Shown piece after piece: positions 46,450 to 57,782 of a DNA stretch of 64,000 nt. The notes under the pieces are model-generated. The model did not search any database. It saw only the letters and a list, made by a program, of their open reading frames with translations, and had not been told where the DNA came from. Numbering within the stretch: the stretch's first letter is position 1; each line of letters starts with the position of its first letter. The position numbers and the translations under genes were made by a program. The stretch comes from Oidiodendron maius Zn (taxonomy: Eukaryota; Ascomycota; Leotiomycetes; Myxotrichaceae), in contig KN832870.1 in the NCBI GenBank assembly GCA_000827325.1, forward strand, positions 4,154,001-4,218,000. The letters run 5' to 3'.

Positions 46450-46695
46450 AATTTTGCGCACAGCAGCCACAAGGCTATTAACAACTTCCTGCAAAGGTGT
46501 GTGAGGCCTTAGAGCTCGGACTAAGGCCTCTTCATAAGTATTAGGGATAGCAAGAGCTTGGTGATAGAGCTGTAGAGGAGGAAGTCTATTACGCTATAAA
46601 AGGACACTCTTTGCAAATCAGGCATAAAGGCAACGATATAAACGTGATTTTCTAGTAGGAGGGGTTCAGAGTGTCTAGGAGTAGCTATAGAACAT
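46450..46695 (+). repeat. dispersed repeat, copy 1
   Basis: About 245 bases that match 52870-53110 on the same strand. Shared stretches include CACAGCAGCCACAA, GAGCTCGGA, ATAAGTATTA, GCTATAAA and GGAGGGGTTCAGAGTGT. Identity by eye is roughly three quarters. The family is unknown. It could be a non-autonomous transposon or a fragment of a larger element. Confidence 0.6.
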
Positions 46696-46815
46696 AACCT
46701 ATAAAAAATTATAGGATATATGCTGCTTATCAAGTGCCTCTTTCAAAAGCCTCAGATATGTATTACAATTGCATGCTAATCCTCGCCGTACCTACAGTGC
46801 CTCATTCTCCAAACC

Positions 46816-47211
46816 ATGGCCCCAAATCTGCGTTACTTCGGATCCACCAACCCCCCCCCCCCAAATGGCGGAGGAGGGTGTCGGTCCATCACGCTGCAGA
46901 TGCTTGAGGTTTTGAAGGAGCATCTCTTTGAGAAGCCTGAGCTATACCTAGAGGAGATGGTAGTCTTCTTATGGGACGAGTTCGACGTCCTCGTATCGCC
47001 ATCTAGCATTAGCAAGGCACTACGATCAATTAATTGGTGCAAGAAAACAGCTCGCCGAGTGGCCAAGGATAGTAGCTCTCTTAACGACCACCTTAGTCCT
47101 CAGATCATCGGCAACGGTTTTGATCCTGGTAGATTAGCTCCAGGTCTAGGCCTTCGCCGGTTAGGTAGTCACAGTCATTTTGGTCATTTGCCTTTTAGTC
47201 TTCACTCGTAA
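46816..47211 (+). mobile_element. Tc1/mariner-type transposase fragment
   Basis: The first about 80 codons look like the N-terminal helix-turn-helix part of fungal Tc1/mariner transposases: RSITLQMLEVLKEHLFEKP, then YLEEMVVFLWDEFDVLVS, then SSISKALRSINWCKKTARR. The catalytic DDE part is missing; after RVAKDSSS the frame continues into unrelated sequence and stops. A poly-C run near the start (positions 46852-46862) may also be a later change. It is a dead remnant of a plain DNA transposon. Confidence 0.55.
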
Positions 47212-47375
47212 CCTGGTCTTGCTGCCATGCACATTAGTTTTCAACACTTCATCTCGATTGCCGGAAATATCGAGACAGCTAATTGTCATAGCGCTTTGAG
47301 GCACATCTGGGCTAGAGTTCGGTTTCTATCAACCCCCTCGTCTCCTCCTCCTCCTCTTCGATGCTTACATCCTCA

Positions 47376-50300
47376 TCATATCTCCGTTCGGAAATTGTTG
47401 GAGATCGAGAACGTCTGCAGTCTCTGGGCTTCAGTGTCACACACTAATTGCTCTCTGCCCTTCATGCGTCTAAGTCTCTTATCAGAATTTTCAATCCACC
47501 TAGTTTTGAGACTTTGGGTTAATTTGTGATGCTTGTTTTGACATGCAGACTCATCATTCCCGTTTGGAAATGTTGAATTATCATCAATACTGGATGTATC
47601 TGTTCTGTCCTCGGGATCGTGAGAAAGAAAATCCTGCATCTTGGGGTGGGACGATTGAGTTATACGGCCTAAATTCCCATCTTCACTACAGCGATTTTGT
47701 AATGGCTGTTGAGGAAGAGTTTGTCGATATCGTTCGGTCTTGAGTCTGATTGGAATCGTTGCGTTGCTGTTCTGAGGTTCTGATGATGATTTCTATAAAA
47801 AATTAGTTACCTGTTCAATTTCAATGTGAGAATCACTTACCTTCAAGGTTGGAATATTCGATGCAAGTGCCATGCGTTTAGTTTGCTTTTGCAATGGAAA
47901 TAAACTACCGAAAATGTATCCACCGCTTTCGTATGCTTTGACTGCATCCAAGAGCCCACTGTGGTCATCTGATGGTTCCTCGGATCTCAGATATTGTACA
48001 TGAGAGCAACGAGTCCGGAGTCCAGGCTGATGAAGCTCGATTATCTGGGATTTAAAGTTCCAGGATATGTGGTCGCCTAGCCTTGAAATACCCTTTCGTG
48101 TTCGTTTCTTGAGCATGTGGACCACGGATGGACCTGTCGCCGCAAGATATTTCTTGCCAACTGGAACTGAGGACCATTCCGCGCACAGTCCAGCAGTCAA
48201 AGACGGCACGATGGCCTGGCCAAGATTTTTGCAGAACAGTACCATGCAAGGTTGATGCTCAGCCAAGTGTGCCCATGCATTGTCCACCTTTGCTCGTTTT
48301 ACGGGCATAGATTCCTCTCTCAAGGCCACATCCATAAGCTCAACGCCGAGTATCAACTCTGGAGCGACCTCGCCAGATTTTCTGGCATCAGTGTAGATTT
48401 TGCGAAGTTCATCTTGAATTAGACTAAGCCGATGCCATGTCACTTTGATGAGGTCTGCAAGGCTATCAGGGCTCAAATCAGAGTTTGAGATGCCGTCAAA
48501 ACGTGAGGTTCCGTCATTGGAATTCAAGAGCGTCTTGCCAGTCGTGGCCGTAATGTCGTTAATTGTTTTGCGAGCAGACTCACCGCCATCATGTGCTGTT
48601 GAGGCATAAAGACCCGCCGGGAGGGTACTTTGTGGATCCGATTGTCGTAGTAGATATATCTGTGTCAAGAACAGAACTAGTGTTGTGTATGAGATCAGCC
48701 AGCCAGTATCTTGATCATCATCATATATTATGACGTGGTTTTCAACCCCGTTTTTTAGATTCTGCTTCATGGCTTTCAGTTCCGTATTCTTGATACCAGA
48801 AATTCCAGAAGATACTGCTGAACGGGTAGTGGAAGCTGTTGCCGAAAAGTTTGCAAAGCCGAGAAGACTGACACCAGCGCTTCCACCGAAAGTCTTCAAG
48901 GGTCGGGTTGGATTGCTATCAAAGGCACCGGAAACTTCAACGTTCATTGCGAACGAACTGTCCGTGCCAAGGACAACTTGAGCTTTCTCTGCCCAGCCCA
49001 GAAACACCCTCGTGGTCGCAAGCTTTTCCGCATCCAGCTCTGTGTCCCAGCTCTGTGGTCTACAGGAGGCCATGACCTCCGAAGGATGGGTACCAAGGTT
49101 GCTTATATCATCTTCGCTCCTTTCGGGTTTCATTTCTAGATGCCATTGGATCGCGTTATCTTTCCGTAATTGTTTGACTGGAAAAAGGACAGTAACCAGA
49201 CCATCGAGAACGAGACCACCGTCGACCTCCACAAATGCCAGAGATCTTGCTAAGTTGGTCATGTCAACGAACGAAATCTCTAGCCCCTTGCCTTGACTTC
49301 GAGCGGGGATAGGATAACCTTCTGCAATGACCGCATTCTGGAATAACGAGGGCCAGCAGGATATAGTTTCCGAGAATGGCCTCAGCTCTCCTGGTGCCAA
49401 TGATATCACCCCTGTACCACTGGAGCTAGGACCAACCATGGTGCGAGAAGACGCAAGTCCTTCGTGTGGCGAATGACGAATCGCTGCGATGACCCATGAC
49501 AGGGCATTTGCAAATTGTAGTTGCAACTCATATGTGGCCGTTATTTTCATGTAGGCTGATGATTCGAGGGGGCCTTGACTGCCGGCTGATTTTTGTTGGA
49601 TTTCAAACTCGAAACTCTCTTTTCGAATAAAGACTAGATGGTTTTCATACTCTATCAGCAGCTAGGCCATGACCACTTGTGCGTCAGAAGAAAGTCTTAC
49701 CAACGTGTGAAGTATGTAGTATACTCCCGAGTCCTTCTACGAGACTACTTGCGATAGCGGGCCATGTTGCCGAGAGATAATCTCGGCAAGATATTGCTTG
49801 AGCATTGAACGCCTCCCCGGTAGTTACACAATCTCCTGTGATTGTTAAAACGTCTCCAAGTTGTTGTGTGAGAGAAAAGTAAGTCTTTAGATACTCGAGA
49901 ATTTCCCATTGAATCTCAAATTCGACTGCATAGGCAGAGCTGCGCGGATGGCATACTGGCCAAATTCCCAGGATTGCTTCTTCCACTGTATCGCCGTGCA
50001 TTGAAAGTCTGAAGATATCTATAATAGTTTGGTAAAGCCCTAATGTCTCTATGAATGTTATAAGTTGAGAGAGATCTACCGGTAGCTCTTTGTCATCCAT
50101 CTCAGAGTCTTGATGCTCAAGATGTTGCTGCTTCTCGCTATTGATATTTTTTGATATGGAAAGTTTGCGTGTGATATCGCTGTTGGAGTTTGCAGATTTC
50201 TCTGTGGAAATCTCTGCGTGTGGCTCGACACTTTGCACGTTCTGCGAGACTGCCTTAGCCCTCACCGAATGTGCTACGTACCTTGACATCCTCCTCAGTA

Positions 50301-52255
50301 CTCTAGTATTTGCCTTTATAAGGGAGTCTGAATTGTTATAACTGAGGCGCTCACAAGCTTGTATCCATGACAGCATAAAACTTTCTTCACACCAGTCCCA
50401 TGTTATCTTCCTTGATGTAGCCGATGTCTCGCGGAAAAGACCCTTCAGGTCATCATTAGCCCAAAAAATAGTAGCAATGTTCTCACTGATGCTCTCTAAG
50501 CTTGGGTGTGGAGAGGCCGGTTGGTTTGCGGTCAAAACAGTGGGAAAATTAGAAGCATCGGATTCCACGTTATCGGTCATCTCTGGCTCTTGGATTGTAC
50601 TCTCAGCTGCTGTAGAGGCGTTCGCTTCTTCCTGATTTCCGAAGCTCACTGCTCGTACTGGAGGAGTTCCATCATCTTTAATTAGATCTAATAGGGCTTG
50701 AGTGGGCCTCTTTATATCCTGAGATCTTTCTACTATTTTCCGCTCTAGGATCAAGGCTTCAGCTGTATGTATCCAGATATTTGAGAGATGAGGCAAATCT
50801 GGGAGTAACAGTTGAAGCTGATTCAGAGAGAGTGGGCCCATTGGAGGCCCAGCAGTGAGGCTACTGTCTAGAAGGCCAGGAGTAGATAGCAAACGTTGAT
50901 GTGCGCGACATGTGTCTTTGACACAGTACCATTCACTACAACCTGTTGTTTCGTCGTGCTTTCTTTCTGCATCCGGTGCCGACTTCTTTCCCCTCAACCG
51001 CCTTAATATAGAGAGTTTCGACTCTGGCAATGATTTGGAGGGGGGAGGGCTTCGAGAGACGTGGCCATACCAAGCGTCTACAGCAGCTCGCCGAACATTA
51101 TACCGATCCACTTCCCAGAATCTAAGTGCTTGTCGAAGTCCTCCAATTGTTAGGATGGTAGTATATATTTTGTCGGCCGGCCGGTCTTTTAGATATCCTC
51201 TAATCGACCTCTCTAGACGACCAGCGTAGGACGGCGGTCGCAGACATCTTGAGAATGAAGACACTATAAGTGGAAAGACTTCATGAACTGCAAGAAGAGT
51301 GTCATTGTCGTATGACGATATAATACGAGCCTCAATAGGATTTAATGTAAATGGCTGGAAACGAAGTGGAGTGCCATTTTCCATTAAGTGTTGTAGGTGG
51401 AGGTCTCTGTAGGTCTCAAAAAAATGATTCAATGTAAATATACGTGGGGTAAGTCGCTGGCACATTCGACGGTACTGCGGTTCGAATTCCATCCATTGGG
51501 AGTCCGTTCTCCGTAAGAATATTTCCTTGGCAGCTTGTCTGGAAACCGCGGTTGAAAGTTTTTCCGCAACATGAAGGCGGTGCCATATTCCGCAGAAGTA
51601 ATTGAGGTTGATTTTCGTTGCCTGGGGAATAGGATATAATCTTAGTGCATAAGTAGGGAGGCTGTGCTCAACATGGAAAAGTACGATTGGGGATTCGTTC
51701 TCAGTTATCAAAGCGTGAAATGATCTCGATACGAGGCGAAGGTTGAGTATCGTGTGTATGGGTAGAGGCGAAATGATTTGGACCTGAAGTTCAATGGGTA
51801 ATCTAAGGAGTAGATTGCCAAGGATTGAACTATCAATAATGAGATTAGTTACAATTAAGTTGCAATCATCAGAAGTTGACGCACTTATTCAAGCTGTCGC
51901 GATAGGTTATATCCGAAATTGATTCGTGGTATTTAACGATTGAAGGGTTCTTGTGGACGAAGGAGCTGTTGGAACTAGTGCGGCGCTCAACCCGTAACGC
52001 TGTAAGATCGTGACCGAGCGATTTTTTCTTCCCATTGCGAATTCCGGGAGAAGCTGGAAACGCATTACTGTCGAGTAGCCGCGGATTACCAAATGGTAAG
52101 GTAAGTGTGCTACTGGGCTGGGAAGGCGGCGTTGCGGATACAGCTGTGGGAACTACAGATGAAGAAGATGATGCGTTTTCAGAATTCTCGTTAAGCTGTC
52201 TTAGCTTAGAGAAATATCGATCAGAGGTAAATTCAGTAATGTGCAGGGGATTCAT
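47376..52255 (-). CDS. F-box protein fused to a conserved fungal domain
   Basis: Four exons, in coding order 51885-52255, 49701-51829, 47841-49651 and 47376-47792, give 1575 residues with no stop. A Ser-rich N-terminus is followed near residue 129 by an F-box: LLRLPIELQVQIISPLPIH, then TILNLRLVSRSFHALI. F-boxes bind Skp1 in SCF ubiquitin ligases. The next 600 residues include HLMENGTPLRFQPFTLNP, common in fungal F-box proteins, and an acidic, Ser-rich stretch. From about 860 a second conserved fungal region begins (ATYELQLQFANALSWVIAAI, SCWPSLFQNAVIAEGYPIP, DGGLVLDGLVTVLFPVKQL), which I know only as a domain of unknown function in many ascomycetes. The C-terminal exon is low in hydrophobic residues. 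The 49-base intron at 49652-49700 joins the two halves; if it is not spliced, these are two genes. Confidence 0.65.
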
Positions 52256-53758
52256 ATCTCTTGCTGTTGATTGTTATGTCCTCGTGGTTTTTTGAGACGC
52301 GAGAGAAAGTATATTAGATTGAACACGGGTGGGAAAGAAAATGATACAAGGATGTAGCTGAGGAGACAAAACAATTTGAATAACTCGGAATAAGGATGGT
52401 GAACGATTGAGACTGGGAGTTATTGGAGGGAAAGAAATGGAATTTCTTCATGCATGCTGCGCCACAATCTCGTCTTCCGTGTCCGGCCCGTCCGCCTCAA
52501 CACACAGCCTTCTATTAGACTACTGTAGTAAGGTCTAATCGGACACCAAATAAGCCTCGCCGGTCCGATTGCGAGAGAGTGGAAGTCCATAGTACTTAGA
52601 GTACCTGTCACGTATTATAAGCTAAGCAGCTAAAACAAAAGTCGCGATTTTACTAACTGTATTAGTCCTATATAACGAGAATATCTCGGCAAATTATAAA
52701 AACTATATAGAGTCGAGGCTGAAACTAGTTTCGACATTTACTTTATGTACTGTATATCTCTACATTACTGTACAGCACTGTACAGTATGCAGTAGAACTT
52801 TTTGTGTTGCAGTAAGTTAAGGGTGAAGCCGGCTTTGAAAAGCGACACTACCCACCCGCCAGGGGTGACCTTGTATGAATTTGTGAGCCACAGCAGCCAC
52901 AAAGCTGAACGACTTCCCAGCATGGAGATGAGGCCGTAAAGCTCGGATAAGACCCTTTTATAAGTATTACGAGTGTTGAGAGCTCAGACTGTGTTGCGCT
53001 ATAAAGGGGGAATTTTCGCAAATTAGGGGAGGGGCCACAATGCAAAGGTAATTTTCCAGTGGGAGGGGTTCAGAGTGTTTAGGAGTGGCCGCGGAACACG
53101 ACTTATACAATAATATAGGAGATGTCGATGTGTGTATAGAGTTTTGCGATGCTTAAAGTCAAATTAACGTTACCTATCATTTTTCTCGGTAGAGTAGGAT
53201 TCTTGCCATTAGGAAGGGACGTTACAAGATAGTACATGCAGTAAGTTAGAATTCAAGATTGGGAAAGCCTACTCAATTTGGCGCGATTAGGACCTCCAAG
53301 AAGTCCGAAAATTTGGCGCAGGGGAAGCCGGCTGTGCAAGCGACTGTACTGCTGTAAGAGGAACATCAGTTGCGTTAAGGAGGGGTACAGTCCGAAATGA
53401 CTCTTTGGCCGACTTCAACTAGGGGTTGCCTGCACATATATGATAGCTGATACGCTAGATGTATAAACTAATAGTTAAGGTTTCTGTTGCCTACCTGATT
53501 GACCAAAGAGATATGAGAATGTGGTGGTAGCAAGGCAGATTCTCAGGCGTTTTCGTGACTCAAGCGAGTCCAAGCGTGAGGCTGCCTGATTTATTCCATA
53601 TATTTTATCTTCCCACTCCTCATCGAAAGTAAATAAATAAACATCAGTTTTCCCTCCCCTTCACAATCTGAGAACTCGTCTACTATATTAAATCTATTTG
53701 AGGCGAGATTTCGATCTGGCTGGCATTCTCCTGATCACCTCACAATACATTCGCCAAA
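52256..53758. other. spacer with a dispersed repeat
   Basis: Divergent region between the F-box gene (minus) and the AAA ATPase gene (plus), so both promoters should be here. Contains repeat copy 2 and a segment rich in CTGTACAG-like palindromes near 52760-52790. No gene recognised. Confidence 0.45.
52870..53110 (+). repeat. dispersed repeat, copy 2
   Basis: Matches 46450-46695 in the same orientation (see copy 1). The two copies flank the region that carries the F-box fusion gene. Family unknown. Confidence 0.6.
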
Positions 53759-55924
53759 ATGACTGTCAACGCGTCTAGCGATTCTACTGCGAAGAATGTT
53801 GGCCTTGTTAGCCTGAAGGTGGCTAATGGCGAGAAGAGTGAGAGTTCGACAGAGAAATCCACCCCAGAAGCTGGTACACCGAAATCTGAGGCCGAAGAAA
53901 AGGACCTAGCATTAAAAGATGCTCCCACAGGCTCAATCAGCGACGTCAAGAGCCTTTACCAAGGCCCAGAGGACAATCAAGGCCGTGCACAATGGGTTGA
54001 CAAGTATCCTGAAGATGCTGAAGAGGCTGCGGAGAATGAGGAAACAGATAAGTATGCTTTAATAGCGCGGAAAAAGAAATGCTTCGACGGGAGGAGGAAA
54101 TTTGATATCGATTCCATTATTGTGCACAGCCCAGACTTGAAGGAAATTCTGGGCCGTGTCTTTAAAAGTTATCCCGGAGTCTCCTGCGAGCTTCATCGAC
54201 TCATCTTCTCGGCTCCGTTTGAACAATTTGTCCATCGATGGACTGAGTTTACGGCAGAGCTGGAATCGGCAAAACCGGGAAGGGCCAAGGAACATCTTGA
54301 GCTTCTTCATTCGATCCTGAAAGAAGAACTGAGGGATACAATCAAGGCTCTTGAGGACTATGTTGTTCACGGCATTATAACGTATCAGCACCTCTGGGTA
54401 ATTTTCCAGCCAGGGGCTGTCGTTTACATAACACAGGGCGGCACTCCAAGGGCGATGTCTTTCTGTAGTGGCCATTACACCAAAACAAATTGCGGTCCTT
54501 GTTATCAACTGTCTCTGGAGGCTGTTGGATGGGGAGGCTCTAGCTTTGGAAGGTCTACCGAGTATATCAACATCTATTCTTGGAGTGGTACGCGTCCAAT
54601 TAAAGATCTCCATGCTCTTCCATTGTCTCTGCATCCGGACGAGGAAGCCATCAGATCTTCCTTGATTCAGAGGGGGCGGAAGTATGAATCCCTTGCCGGC
54701 TATCATTTCAAGTCGTAGGTCACGTCCTACCTCTACCGTTAAACCTGCTAATAAAGGAAGCTATAATGGAGTTGCACTTTCATGGGATTCCAGAGACAAA
54801 CTGGTTCCTCTCACGGTTCGTTTATTCACGCCTACAATGATCACTTTACTGATAGTGTTACAGGTGACAGGTCGCATCATCATTGACACGCAAGCTTTTG
54901 GCACCTTTAACCCCCACAGAGCTGAAACATACGATGAGCTTGAGGAATGCGATTATACTATGTCCGATCCGCCATCTACGAAAAAAACAGCGACCAACGA
55001 CTATTCTAATGAAGAAATGCCTTCCAACATGTCGTTGACCGATTTCGCACACCTTATATGCAAAGCAACTTTACTGGGCTACTCGATGAAACTGAAAAAA
55101 TGGTGTATGGACCCCTCGATAAAATGTTATATGTATATTGCTAACCATATAAAGTGTGTTTTTTCATTAATAATATTGGAGAAATTGAATGGAATGATCA
55201 CGCTTTCGACACTCTGGTTCTTCCTGACGACACAAAGGACCTGTTGCACGGCTTCGTAGCGAGCCAGGTAGAAAGCCAGAACTCATTTGACGATGTTATT
55301 CAAGGAAAGGGGAAAGGAATTATCATGCTCCTCTCTGGGCCTCCTGGCGTTGGAAAAACTCTTACGGCAGAGTCTGTCGCAGAGAGCATGCACATCCCCC
55401 TTTACACGATGAGCGCTGGTGACCTTGGGATAGAGCCATATGAAGTTGAGAACGCACTTCAAGACATTCTAGAGATGGTTGCAAAGTGGAAAGCTATTCT
55501 CCTGTTGGACGAATGCGACGTATTTCTCGAAGCTCGCACAGCGAACGACTTGGAGAGGAACAGACTCGTCTCTATATTCCTACGAACGCTGGAATATTAC
55601 GAGGGCATCCTGTTCCTGACTACGAACCGCGTCTCAAACATGGACTCTGCGTTTCAATCTCGAATCCACATATCGATGGCATATCCAAACCTCACAGCAA
55701 CATCTCGAAGACAAATTTGGGCAAACTTCCTGAACCTCTCGAGCCAGAAGAGCGAGATTTCGGAGGCGGATTTAGACTCACTGGCAGAGATTAGTTTGAA
55801 TGGACGACAAATTAAGAACATTCTCAAGACATCATTCTTGATTTCGGCGAGGAAGAAAATGCCGCTTAAGAGGGAATTTATTGAGACAGTCCTGGCGATT
55901 GAGGGAAGGCGGCCAGATGCCTAA
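53759..55924 (+). CDS. AAA-type ATPase with an N-terminal conserved fungal region
   Basis: Four exons give 673 residues: 53759-54714, 54761-54815, 54864-55104, 55155-55924. The N-terminal 100 residues are charged and Ser/Glu-rich. A conserved region at about 200-345 (HLWVIFQPGAVVYITQ, then EYINIYSWSGTRPIKDL, then RGRKYESLAGYHF) matches a domain of unknown function (DUF7025 as I recall) typical of this fungal ATPase group. The AAA domain follows: IEWNDHAFDTLVLPDD, Walker A in LSGPPGVGKTLTAESVAE (near 479-486), Walker B in AILLLDECDVFLEAR (near 537), sensor 1 in GILFLTTNRVSNMDSAF and an arginine in QSRIHISMAYPNL. The lid ends with NGRQIKNILKTSF. The substrate is unknown. All catalytic elements are present. 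The weakest join is the last intron (55105-55154). Confidence 0.87.
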
Positions 55925-56479
55925 AGGGAGATCTCATCTTGTCTTCCAATGTGGTATGGAATAGGAATAGAAATGGGCCCTAGCGAACGAGGATTCGAGC
56001 AACGTATCCATAGAATAAATATAGAAAGAAGACTTTGCCCAAGAGCTCTCGCTGATCCAGTCTTGCTCTATCCTCGGACTCGCATTATACTGATTGATGT
56101 AACCGATAGCGAGCTCTAGCTGGATCTGATACTCTACGTGCCACTGGCATGCGGCGTATGTTTGTGACCCCCCTGCGCCTCTTCAATTTGTTGCATCGGA
56201 TGCCTAACAATTTATCTTATATCATCATATTGCAGATGGCTACTTCAAATAAGCATATTAGTCGCCTTTTAATTAGTCGAGTATTGATCTTTGCATTGCT
56301 GCTAAGGTCATCCACCGTGACGACGACCACCGTGAAGCAAATAGTCGCTGCAGCTAAGTATGTGTGGAATTTACTCTATATAGCACAATTTTGCTCATAA
56401 CTAATTCTTCTTTCCGTTCTGAAATTTCAATCTTTATCGGGTTGCCACTTTGTTCAGCCAGCATTGACAAGATTTGAAT
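55925..56479. other. spacer, nothing recognised
   Basis: 3' region of the AAA ATPase gene and the upstream part of the decayed dehydrogenase. Short open frames only. Confidence 0.45.
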
Positions 56480-57276
56480 ATGTCTTCCCCAGCTCCAACC
56501 ACCCACCTCGACGGCAAGGTTGCCCTTCTCACAGCGTCCAGTCGAGGCATGGGCCGACAGAATGCCCTTGAAATGGCAAGTCGTGGTGCTGATATTGCTG
56601 CTAACTACTCCTCCAGCGCTCCAGCGGCGGATGTCGTTGTGGATTCCATCGAGAAACTCGGACGCCAAGCCATCGCCATCCAAGCAGATATATCCCAGTC
56701 CGGTGCGATAGCCAATTTGTTTGAAAAAGTCTACGAACACTTCAATCGTATCAATATTATCGTCTCAAATATCAGAGTCAAGTCATTTGGCCATAGTTCC
56801 AAAATTACTCCCTAGGAATCCGACCGAGTGTTCAACATCAACATAAAGAGTCAACTTTTGGTTGCCTAGCAGGCATACAAGTACTTGACTCCAGGCGGAA
56901 GGCTGGTGATGTTGTCTTCGATCTCCGCACAGGCAAAGGCGGTCAAGAATCGCGCCCTGTACTCGGCTCAAAGGCTGCGGTTGAAGCCTTTGTGAGGTGC
57001 TTGGCACACAACATGGATGATAAAAGGATCACTGCTAACTGCCTGGCTCCAGGCGGGGTAAAAATAGACATGTATGTTGAGGCTGCGAGGAAGTATATAC
57101 CAGGCGCGGACGATTGGAGCGACGAAAAGGTCGAAGAGGTCGTGAGCCACTTCAGCCCGCTGGGAAGAGTTGGCGTTCCCGAAGATATCAGTCGTGTGCT
57201 TGTCTTCTTGGTCAGCGATAATGGCTTTTGGATAAATGGACAAGTTCTAACTGTTGGCGGTGGCGCTGTTGCCTGA
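56480..57276 (+). pseudogene. decayed short-chain dehydrogenase/reductase
   Basis: Starts MSSPAPTTHLDGKVALLTAS and has the cofactor motif of the family (TASSRGMGRQNALEMA, the TGxxxGxG block with changes), then the NNxG-like block SNIRVKSFG, LTPGGRLVMLSSISAQ, and the active-site Tyr/Lys region, then VRCLAHNMDDKRITANCLAP and NGQVLTVGGGAVA at the end. The frame is interrupted by two in-frame TAG codons (near 56815 and 56868), both explainable as single changes such as CAG to TAG, and by a one-base loss in the active-site segment near 56962. The fungal relatives include trihydroxynaphthalene and versicolorin reductases. No introns are needed. It is a broken host gene. Confidence 0.75.
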
Positions 57277-57782
57277 GTTTAGTATGGTGCCATGTTTGTT
57301 ACTGAATTAGTGCTCATCATATACACTCATCAGCACGTAAAGAATCGCCAATCCCTAGCTAAATCCATTGTGTCAAAAGAGCCCTTCAATGCTGTGCATG
57401 ATCATCAAACTAAAAATCCCAACCTTGAGGAGTCAATCTTGTGTTCTCACATCCGTGATACCCTATGCGCTGTTTGGAGTGTACTGAGAACTTACATCCA
57501 AGCAGGCAAGGCAAGGCAAGGCGTATTCAAATAAGTGTAAACAGCGCCGATAAAGGAGCAAAGGATACATATCAGATGATCGTGGCGTCTTGCATGAGGG
57601 TAGTCAAACGAGGGCATGACAGGTCCGAGAAAGGGGGCAACAACGAGGAATAGGAGAAATGGTGTGCGAGTTGGTCCTAAGCGAGCAGTCAAAAACCCGC
57701 GACGAAACCGATTGGTCAGATTATAACCTCACTCATGAGACAGCTGTATATATATTGGGCAGAAGGGGCACCGTAAGTGGTG
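57277..57782. other. spacer, nothing recognised
   Basis: Between the decayed dehydrogenase and the 3' end of the beta-mannosidase gene. Nothing recognised. Confidence 0.45.

Larger units (their letters stand above)
45642..47375. other. spacer with transposon and repeat fragments
   Basis: Holds the NLR promoter next to 45642, one copy of a dispersed repeat and a Tc1/mariner-type transposase fragment, both listed separately. Remaining DNA is unassigned. Confidence 0.45.
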
